From: Candidatus Merdibacter merdigallinarum
GTDB taxonomy: Bacteria; Bacillota_I; Bacilli_A; Erysipelotrichales; Erysipelotrichaceae
Direction: 5' to 3'
Assembly (NCBI GenBank): GCA_019118705.1
Contig: DWYK01000055.1
Coordinates: 1-39,221, forward strand
Length of the DNA stretch: 39,221 nt
Below are positions 33,316 through 39,221 of the stretch, piece by piece. Made by a program: the position numbers and the translations under genes. How positions within the stretch are numbered: the first letter of the stretch is position 1; every line of letters starts with the position of its first letter. The notes under the pieces were generated by a model, which made no database searches, was not told the origin of the DNA, and worked only from the letters and a program-made list of their open reading frames with translations.

Positions 33316-34773
33316 ATGAAACGACCGAATATCTTGCTGGTCATGTGTGATCAGCTTCGCGGGGACTGTCTTTCATTTGACGGACATCCGGATGTCAAGA
33401 CCCCTTATCTGGATACGCTGGCTGCAGACAGTACCTATTTTGAAAACGCCTACTCTGCCTGCCCCAGCTGCATTCCGGCCCGTGCCGGACTGCTGACCGG
33501 ACAGGCGCCTTCCAGCCATGGCCGTGTCGGTTATCAGGATGGCATCGACTGGGAATATGACCATTATCTGGCACAGGAACTGGCCGATCACGGCTATCAG
33601 ACGGCCTGTGTCGGCAAGATGCACGTCCATCCGCCACGGCTGCAGTGCGGCTTTCAGATGATCCGGCTCCACGATGGCTACATCGGCCATTACCGCAAGG
33701 CGAACATCCCTTCCTGGATGAACCAGAATGTATCGGATGACTATATGCATTATCTGCGGGATCATCTGGGGTCCTATGCAGATGTCAACGGTTCCGGTGT
33801 AGAGAACAATTCCTGGATCACCCATCCATGGATCTATGAAGAACGCTATCATCCGACCAACTGGGTCGTCGATGAGAGCATCCGCTTTCTGGAGACGCGC
33901 GATCGCACGAAGCCGTTCTTCCTCATGACGAGCTTTGTCCGTCCGCACCCGCCGTTTGACGCCCCGAAATCGTACTTTGACCTGTACGTCAACAAGCAGC
34001 TGCACGAACCGGCCATGGGAGATTGGGTGGATCCCTCCCTGTGTGAGCGGGACGGCATGATCTTAGACAGCGTGCACGGCTGTCGGGATGCAGAGCTGCG
34101 CCATCAGGCGATGGCCGGCTACTATGCCTGCATCACCCATGTCGATCATCAGTTCGGCCGGCTGATCACCGCGCTGGAAAATGATGAGAGCTATCATGAT
34201 ACGATCATCATCTTTACGGCCGACCACGGCGAGATGCTCTTTGACCATCAGCTGTTCCGCAAGGTGCTGCCATATGAGGGAAGCACGCGCATCCCGATGA
34301 TCATCCACGTTGGCAAGAACATCCGCAAGTGCCTGCCGCATCGCAGCGAGAGCGTCGTCGAGCTCATGGACGTCATGCCGACCGTGCTGGATCTGTGCGA
34401 CATCCAGATCCCGGACAGCGTCGACGGTGCTTCTCTGAAGCAGGAGCTGTTTGAGGCAAAAAGAATCGAGCGGGAATATGTGCACGGTGAGCACAGCCGC
34501 GACAAGGAACAGTCCAACCAGTATATCGTCACCGAAACAGACAAGTACATCTGGTTTACCCAGACGAACATCGAACAGTATTTTGATCTGAAGCAGGATC
34601 CGAAAGAGGAACACGACCGCATCGATGACCCTGCCTGCCAGGAGCGTATCGCCCATCTGCGCTCGCTGCTCATCCAGGAGCTGGAGGGACGCGAAGAAGG
34701 ATATGTGCAGGATGGAAAGCTGGTGGCGGGCCAGCGTCCGATCAGCCGGCTGCAGCACCCGCTTCACCGATAA
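33316..34773 (+). CDS. Cys-type formylglycine sulfatase, cytoplasmic
   Basis: S1-family sulfatase of 485 aa. The fGly motif is CPSCIPARAGLLTGQ (Cys52, Pro54, Arg56); metal ligands are seen in LLVMCDQLRGD (Asp12) and FTADHGEMLFDH. TSFVRPHPPFDAP resembles arylsulfatase/choline-sulfatase-like enzymes, but the specificity is not assignable by eye. No signal peptide is present, so it is cytoplasmic and dependent on the anSME encoded 7 kb away. AGGAGG precedes the ATG at 33316. It is divergent from the pseudo-receiver regulator and convergent with the lyase remnant. Confidence 0.93.
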   Translation: MKRPNILLVMCDQLRGDCLSFDGHPDVKTPYLDTLAADSTYFENAYSACPSCIPARAGLLTGQAPSSHGRVGYQDGIDWEYDHYLAQELADHGYQTACVGKMHVHPPRLQCGFQMIRLHDGYIGHYRKANIPSWMNQNVSDDYMHYLRDHLGSYADVNGSGVENNSWITHPWIYEERYHPTNWVVDESIRFLETRDRTKPFFLMTSFVRPHPPFDAPKSYFDLYVNKQLHEPAMGDWVDPSLCERDGMILDSVHGCRDAELRHQAMAGYYACITHVDHQFGRLITALENDESYHDTIIIFTADHGEMLFDHQLFRKVLPYEGSTRIPMIIHVGKNIRKCLPHRSESVVELMDVMPTVLDLCDIQIPDSVDGASLKQELFEAKRIEREYVHGEHSRDKEQSNQYIVTETDKYIWFTQTNIEQYFDLKQDPKEEHDRIDDPACQERIAHLRSLLIQELEGREEGYVQDGKLVAGQRPISRLQHPLHR

Positions 34774-37011
34774 CGAAAACGACGGTTGCCCGTTTATGGG
34801 AACCGCCGTTTTTCTTTTGGTTTTTCTTTCTGATCTGAAAGCAGATACGCAGCCGCTTTGGCCAGGACAGACGCTCCCATAGCAGTTTTTGCAGGTGCAC
34901 GACCTCTTCCTTCGCCCAGGAAAGCGATGCCGCTGCAGGGGGCGTATGTCCAAACGCCGCCTGCTCCACGATCGCAGCAGCGTCTCGATCTGTTTGCGAT
35001 CCAGCGCGGGCAGCATCTGACAGAGCATCTGCGCAAAGGCGGGGTCGCTTGCCGGTGTCGTTTCCCTGCGAAGAGCGGACAGCATCACTGCGACGGCATC
35101 CATCTGCGCGGCCAGAGAACGCGATGCATCGCGGCGGTGGGTCCGATGAAGCGCGTACACGATACCAAGCACGGCCACCAGCACCGCTCCCAGGACAGGC
35201 AGATGCACATCCGGCACAGAAAGAGCAGAAAAGAGCGGCTGTGAAGGAAGCGAGCGGGCAGCGGAAGGCGTCACCTCGATGGGGATCCAGCCATATTCCG
35301 GCGTATAGACCTCCGTCCAGGCATGCTGATCCGATTCCTGCAACACAGCGACATAGGTGTCGCTTTCCCGGTGAAAATCGCTGACCTCGGCCCGATACCC
35401 GTTCACATAGCGCGCCGGGATCCCGCACAGCCGGAACATGAGCGTTGCGGCAGAGGCAAAATGCTGGCAATAGCCGCGATGCCGTTCAAATAGAAAAGTC
35501 TCGACCAGATCCCCCTCACCACCCATATACCCCGGGGCCAGCGTATACTGCGCATGTGCGGACAGCTGTGTCTGAACAAAGGAGATCGCTTCCTCCAGCG
35601 CGATCGTCACTTCGCGAAGTTCCTCCTGGGTAAAGGCATTGCCTTTGTCCATCAGCGTGCGTGCATCTTCCAGCGCGCCTTCCAGGGCGGCGCGCAGGGT
35701 CTCGTATTGTTCCGGGGTCGCAAAGGCTTCTGAGCTGTCATAATTCGCCAGCAGCTCCTCTGCCTGTGCCAGGTTCTTCACGCGGATATAGTTCGCATAG
35801 GCAAGCAGCGAGAAGTCCTCGCTCTGTTCTTCATCCGCAAACTTCTGTTCAGCGATCGGTTTCAGAGAAGAATAGATGGCTTCCTTCGTTTCTTCACTGG
35901 CCTCCGTATCAGCATACTGCAGCAGCACGCCCATCGTCTGCATGCCCATGGTATCGCCCTGCTGGGCTTTTCGGGATACCGCACGTCCCCGCACGCTGTC
36001 CACCATGTTTCCGCCATAGGACAAAAACGGCAGATAGTGATTCAGCAATGTGTTCTCATAGAACTGAATGTCTTCCTCATCGATGACGTAGTCGGTATAG
36101 CTGAGCAGGATGATGCAGTTGGTCAGCTCATTGAGCAGCACATACCCGTAGGAACCATTGTATGGAATGTTTCCATGCCGGATAAAGCTGCCATCCGGGT
36201 AATAACCATCGCCGGAAGAAGAGTAGGCAAACAGCGGTGCCATGCATTCCTTCGCATGTGCCAGCCGCTCCTCGTTGCCGTCGAGCGCCGCACGCTTGAT
36301 GACGATGGCGACCTTGTCGATCAGGTTAGCACCGGTCTCCTTCAGAGAAGAGTTCAGACGATAATCCGCTTTCGGCACGAAGCGGTCGATCGTCGCTGTC
36401 ACATCTGCGATCGTCTCCGCATCCAGATCGTCATAGAGCAGGATGGCAATATCCACCATCGCCTTCGGTGCGCCGATCTCCCAGTCCCACCAGTTGGAAG
36501 ACCCCTTTACGGTATCCGGGCCATATTTCTTATCCAGTACGAAACGAAGTCCTTCCAGTACCTTCGTCTTAGCGGTCTCATCCTGATAAAGGGAGGACAT
36601 CGGCTCATTGATCTGAATGGCGATCATCTTCAGACGATCCAGCGTCTCGGTCGCTTTCGCCCCCATCTCCGCATCATTATAGGCCTGATCGTCCCACAGG
36701 TGATCACCGGAGGTCGGCAACATCGTATCCAGGTAGTGCTGCGCCTTCGCATCCAGCTGTTCGATGACCGTTTGAAGATCACCGTCTTCGCTCAGGCCTT
36801 CCGTATCGCCCAGCAGTTCCGTTCGCCAGTATTCCCGCACCGCTTCATATGTCGTATCATCCAAAGTCTGTGCGTGATCCTTCTGCTTCTGCACATCGTC
36901 GCCATGATCGTTCGCCAGCACCTGCAGCACGCTGCCCGGCAACATCTGCAGCGCCAGAGACATGCTCAGAAACGCAAGTAATTGTTTTTGTCCTTTCATA
37001 TGCTGATTCAT
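34742..37011 (-). pseudogene. Chimeric remnant: PL8 polysaccharide lyase alpha domain + FIVAR-like + membrane transglutaminase tail, frameshifted
   Basis: Starting at ATG 37011 there is a signal peptide (about 5-34), then an alpha/alpha-toroid typical of PL8 hyaluronate/chondroitin lyases (about 60-390): SSNWWDWEIGAPKAM, and catalytic Asn229 (TGANLIDK), His279 (FIRHG) and Tyr288, with the 50- and 9-residue spacing of the pneumococcal enzyme. The beta-sandwich domains that should follow are missing. Instead come FIVAR-like helices (about 425-477), then a transglutaminase core with Cys515 (RGYCQHFASA), His563 (HAWTEVY) and GWIPIEVTPSA, and a membrane segment (about 603-622). Near 34975 the natural tail shifts frame (IVEQAAFG, then WAKEEVVHLQKLLWERL). 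Unshifted, the frame runs on to 34063 antisense to the sulfatase, which I consider spurious. PL8 and transglutaminase identities are solid; whether any product works is doubtful. Confidence 0.7.
34782..34818 (+). terminator. Terminator of the second sulfatase gene
   Basis: Stem ACGGTTGCCC against GGGAACCG with a bulge (34782-34791, 34798-34809), tail TTTTTCTTTT. It may also serve the convergent gene weakly. Confidence 0.7.
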
Positions 37012-37026
37012 TCTCCTTCCGCGCAA

Positions 37027-37041
37027 AGTAAAACGCTTTCA
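37027..37041. promoter_or_regulatory. cre-like site at the lyase gene
   Basis: AGTAAAACGCTTTCA, two mismatches from the cre consensus, with the core AACGCTTTCA intact. It lies between the -10 and the start codon. Confidence 0.5.
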
Positions 37042-37048
37042 CGATTCT

Positions 37049-37077
37049 ATTAAAACATCCTGTATTTTTTCGCTCAA
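37049..37077 (-). promoter_or_regulatory. Promoter of the lyase-fusion gene
   Basis: Minus-strand -35 TTGAGC (37072-37077), 17 bases, -10 TTTAAT (37049-37054). Confidence 0.6.
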
Positions 37078-37236
37078 GCACGGCGATTGGTACAAAACCG
37101 ACATATTCTTCTGAGTTCGTTTTCCTACCAAAACTTTTTGACTTTTCCGTAAATGTCGAATTTATCCATAAAACAAACAATTGTTTTATTAAACCAAACA
37201 TATAAGAACCATATTATCTCTGTATTTTCCATATAC

Positions 37237-37325
37237 ATTGTCGTGCCTTCCTGTATTTCCGCAGATGATGAAGAGGTGTCCCCACCACTTTCCTGACCGA
37301 ACCGCTTTTTATTCGAGTGTTCCCC
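37237..37325 (-). pseudogene. Possible remnant of an AraC-type DNA-binding domain
   Basis: One frame reads VRKVVGTPLHHLRKYRK, resembling the end of the second AraC helix-turn-helix (F-RK-VG-TP-YRK pattern); just upstream another frame gives NKKRFGQ, which would complete the pattern. The frame change and absence of the rest suggest a degraded fragment. The match is short and could be chance. Confidence 0.25.
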
Positions 37326-37336
37326 CGGACAAAACA

Positions 37337-37361
37337 AAGGAGAAGCGAATCACTTCTCCTT
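37337..37361. terminator. Terminator-like hairpin in the intergenic region
   Basis: Stem AAGGAGAAG / CTTCTCCTT with 7-base loop; tail TACATTTTTTA on the plus strand and TGTTTTG on the minus strand. No intact gene obviously uses it, consistent with gene loss here. Confidence 0.5.
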
Positions 37362-37593
37362 ACATTTTTTATGAATGATGCCGATGCTTTCTGGCAAGAA
37401 GCAGACCGAGTCCGATCCATGCGCAGAATGGTAATATCCTGCGCCTGTATACAGTTATCGAGTTTATTCTATATAGAAATTCAGTAAATGAAGAATATTC
37501 ACATTTTTCCATAACTTCTTTGCCCCCCTCCCCATCAGATCAGACAAGATGTGCCCTCCTTCAGATAAATGATTTGTTTCCATACCCATAAAT

Positions 37594-37620
37594 AAAAAAC
37601 CGGCCCTGTTTTGGACCGGT
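37594..37620 (-). terminator. Terminator of the 155-aa membrane protein gene
   Basis: Minus-strand stem ACCGGTCC / GGGCCGGT with one G-T pair and loop AAAACA, followed by TTTTTTATTT, 8 bases beyond the stop. Confidence 0.85.
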
Positions 37621-37627
37621 CCTATGT

Positions 37628-38095
37628 CTATTTGCCGAAATGGTAGATCCTGCGTTTTTTGCGCAGATACTCCTCCACTTCTTCCACTGTCGTATCGGCC
37701 AGCTCCAATGTGCGCTGCCCCTTCTTGCGGGTATAGGTCAGCACGACCTTCCCCTTCTCGTTTTTCACCGATGCCTTGTTGATCTGTTTCCAGGACATCT
37801 TGATCCCTTCGATGTACAGACCGCTTTCCCCGATCCCGCTTCTGCCGATGGCCATCATCAGCGCAAAGATCACCAGGACGAAGGCTGCTCCGAGATCCTC
37901 GGTTCGCTGTCCGTTGTAAAAATAGTTGCCGAAACCGATGACGATCAATACGAGCGCGATCAGCGGTGCCCATTTGGACTTTGGTGAAGCAAATCGCAGA
38001 TTGCTTCTCTGATCGAAGAAGATGTAGATGACATACACCAGCAAAACGACCGAGATCGCGATCAGCAACAGTAACGCTGTGCTAAAACTCTCCAT
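37628..38095 (-). CDS. Small membrane protein of unknown function (155 aa)
   Basis: Hydrophobic segments at about 5-27, 42-60 and 68-85, followed by a soluble C-terminal part (about 90-155) that looks like a small beta domain with a basic end: GESGLYIEGIKMSWKQINKASV, then KVVLTYTRKKGQRTLELADTTVEEVEEYLRKKR. This layout, membrane anchors plus a PH-like domain, is common in DUF-type Gram-positive proteins. GAGGAG precedes the ATG at 38095 and a good terminator follows. No functional link to the sugar genes is evident. Confidence 0.7.
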   Translation of the reverse strand: MESFSTALLLLIAISVVLLVYVIYIFFDQRSNLRFASPKSKWAPLIALVLIVIGFGNYFYNGQRTEDLGAAFVLVIFALMMAIGRSGIGESGLYIEGIKMSWKQINKASVKNEKGKVVLTYTRKKGQRTLELADTTVEEVEEYLRKKRRIYHFGK

Positions 38096-38161
38096 ATCAA
38101 TAAACTCCTCTTTTGTCTGTCATAGCTGAATTTCCAGGAAAGGGCAAATCGCCCATTGCTC

Positions 38162-38189
38162 AAAAAGGAACCTTTCGATTCCTTTTTTC
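38162..38189 (-). terminator. Terminator of the lacAB genes
   Basis: Stem AAAAAAGGAA / TTCCTTTTT (38163-38170 region with 38179-38188) with an 8-base loop; the minus-strand tail is TTTTTGAG. It lies just beyond the lacB stop. Confidence 0.7.
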
Positions 38190-38191
38190 GT

Positions 38192-38707
38192 TTAATCGTG
38201 GTACTCGCCGCGGTCCCACTTTTCCAGGAACTCATCGAAGAAGTGCTCATCACCGATATAATCCGTACGATCGATCAGCCCGTCGATCTTTTCGATCAAC
38301 GCTTCGTTTTCCTTTGTCGGATGATATTCCGCTCCGAAGTAGGCATCCATGATGTCCTCGATCATTCCGATACCGGATACACGGCCGCCGACACCGATCA
38401 CGTTGCAGTTGAGCTGTTCCTTGGCATATCTGGCCGCACAGACATCACCGACCAGTGCGCAGCGTGCGCCCTTTATCTTCTGTACCGCATTGGTGATGCC
38501 GACGCCGGTACCGCACATGACGACGCCCAGATCGCATTCGCCGCTTACGACTTTCTCCGCTACGCGCTTGCCATAGATCGGATAATGCGTGCGCTCGAAG
38601 TCATAGGTCCCACAGTCCACGACCTCAAAGCCCTTCTTTTCCAAATATTCCTTGATATGATTCTTGATATCTGTGACGATGTGGTCACATCCGATTGCTA
38701 CCTTCAT
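38192..38707 (-). CDS. lacB: Galactose-6-phosphate isomerase subunit LacB
   Basis: With LacA it converts D-galactose-6-phosphate to D-tagatose-6-phosphate. It is an RpiB/LacAB-fold protein of 171 aa, the usual LacB length. [31 protein letters not shown] opens the fold (residues 1-31), [20 protein letters not shown] holds the catalytic segment, and [26 protein letters not shown] completes it. AGGAGG precedes the ATG at 38707. It follows lacA by 19 bases, the order found in streptococcal and staphylococcal lac operons. Confidence 0.94.
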   Translation of the reverse strand: MKVAIGCDHIVTDIKNHIKEYLEKKGFEVVDCGTYDFERTHYPIYGKRVAEKVVSGECDLGVVMCGTGVGITNAVQKIKGARCALVGDVCAARYAKEQLNCNVIGVGGRVSGIGMIEDIMDAYFGAEYHPTKENEALIEKIDGLIDRTDYIGDEHFFDEFLEKWDRGEYHD

Positions 38708-38726
38708 CTGCTTCTCCTCCTCTTCA

Positions 38727-39158
38727 TCAGCACATCTTATTCAGCATATCCACACGGATCTGATGACGTCCGCCGGAATACTGTGCCACACAGAAGCGAT
38801 TGGCGATCCGACAGGCAACATCTTCACCGATCACGCCGCTGCCCATCGTAATGACATTGGCATTGTTGTGATCACGTGTCATCTTCGCAGAGTGCTCATC
38901 GTTGAGCTCCGCACAGATGATGTATTTGAACTTGTCCGCCACCATGAACGGTCCCGCACCAAACTCATCGATAATGATGCCTTTGTTTGCCTTGACATCC
39001 TTGAGCACCTCGTTGACGACCTTGATGCTCGCTTCATAGAAATCCACATCTCCCTGAGGAGTGAGATCTTCTACCTCAAAGCTCTGGTCCCGCAGATACT
39101 CAACGATCCTGTTTTTTAATTCCAATCCCTTTTTGTCTGAACTGATTACGATTCTCAT
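38727..39158 (-). CDS. lacA: Galactose-6-phosphate isomerase subunit LacA
   Basis: Partner of LacB in the heteromeric isomerase of the tagatose-6-phosphate pathway. It has 143 aa, close to the usual 142, and begins [32 protein letters not shown]. The segment [19 protein letters not shown] replaces the Cys-containing catalytic loop of LacB, as expected for LacA. It ends in the usual [12 protein letters not shown]-like tail. I chose the ATG at 39158 since the fold begins there; an AGGAGG site lies about 12 bases upstream. The promoter and any further lac genes (lacC, lacD) are beyond or near the window end. Confidence 0.93.
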   Translation of the reverse strand: MRIVISSDKKGLELKNRIVEYLRDQSFEVEDLTPQGDVDFYEASIKVVNEVLKDVKANKGIIIDEFGAGPFMVADKFKYIICAELNDEHSAKMTRDHNNANVITMGSGVIGEDVACRIANRFCVAQYSGGRHQIRVDMLNKMC

Positions 39159-39221
39159 AGCTTCTTTCTGCCTCCTGTATCTTAAAGATATGTCTCCCTT
39201 GGTCAAGGATATGTTAGCATT

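Larger units (their letters stand above)
37078..37593. other. Intergenic stretch with regulatory motif and gene debris
   Basis: About 500 AT-rich bases without a convincing gene. It holds the palindromic motif TGTATTTTCCATATACA (37221-37237), a T/A-rich repeat around 37175-37200 (AAACAATTGTTTTATTAAAC), a hairpin with stem AAGGAGAAG / CTTCTCCTT (37337-37361) that looks like a bidirectional terminator, and a possible AraC C-terminal remnant listed separately. Confidence 0.5.

Noticed and set aside
34063-34741. C-terminal continuation of the lyase-transglutaminase frame antisense to the sulfatase
   Set aside because: The sulfatase on the plus strand has intact catalytic motifs throughout; the antisense sequence begins only after the frameshift and has no family features.
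1-39221. CRISPR arrays, tRNA or rRNA genes
   Set aside because: No regularly spaced repeats, tRNA-like cloverleaf with TTCGA-type arm and acceptor, or rRNA signatures were noticed; the rRNA-like feel of the first 120 bases is explained by the group II intron.

Overview
The window is about 39.2 kb of a moderately GC-rich (roughly mid-50s % by eye) low-GC-type Gram-positive (Bacillota) chromosome. The evidence is the Bacillus-like gene order spoIIE / tilS / hpt / ftsH / hslO / dusB, T-box riboswitches, strong AGGAGG ribosome binding sites, NiaR, CcpA-type cre sites and mannose-family PTS genes. A host-associated gut anaerobe, possibly of the Erysipelotrichia, would fit, but that placement is inference. 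Almost all genes lie on the minus strand; only kbaZ, the TauE/SafE-like exporter and one sulfatase lie on the plus strand.

Region 1 (1-8.8 kb) is a core block. A group IIC-like intron, cut by the window edge, sits directly behind the intrinsic terminator that follows dusB. Reading with transcription (right to left) come a PemK/MazF-like orphan, spoIIE with its own terminator, then tilS-hpt-ftsH-hslO-dusB from a strong promoter that would make tilS nearly leaderless.

Region 2 (8.9-19.6 kb) is mixed housekeeping: the NAD-synthesis repressor niaR, an orphan prepilin peptidase, a nitroreductase, an OmpR-type regulator without a kinase neighbour, an amino-acid ABC transporter, luxS, map with a SEC-C zinc finger, prfA-prmC and a Cof-type HAD phosphatase. 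The transporter is controlled by two tandem T-box leaders, both with a CGU (arginine) specifier, so I read it as an arginine uptake system. A strongly folded, unidentified RNA candidate lies behind prmC.

Region 3 (19.7-39.2 kb) looks like a catabolic locus for sulfated amino-sugar or galactose-containing glycans (glycosaminoglycan or mucin type). It has a mannose-family PTS (IIA-IIB-IIC-IID), two Cys-type sulfatases without signal peptides, the anaerobic sulfatase maturase that activates them, a TauE/SafE-family anion exporter that could remove the released sulfate, and parts of the tagatose-6-phosphate pathway (LacA, LacB, KbaZ/GatZ). It also has two YesN-like AraC regulators, one with a receiver that lacks the phosphoacceptor Asp. 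A secreted protein joins the catalytic alpha domain of a PL8 (hyaluronate/chondroitin) lyase to a FIVAR-like helix pair and a membrane-anchored transglutaminase tail; it is truncated and frameshifted and probably a remnant. A motif close to ATTTTCCATATA recurs in front of the locus genes and is a candidate site for the AraC regulators. cre sites lie at the PTS and lyase promoters. A small three-gene operon (J-like HPD protein, coiled-coil protein, HIRAN protein) sits inside the locus without an obvious metabolic link.

The proposed logic of region 3 is: extracellular depolymerisation, PTS import with phosphorylation, cytoplasmic desulfation by fGly sulfatases, sulfate export, and sugar phosphate flow through tagatose-6-phosphate. 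The individual families are well supported; the integrated pathway and its substrate are inference.
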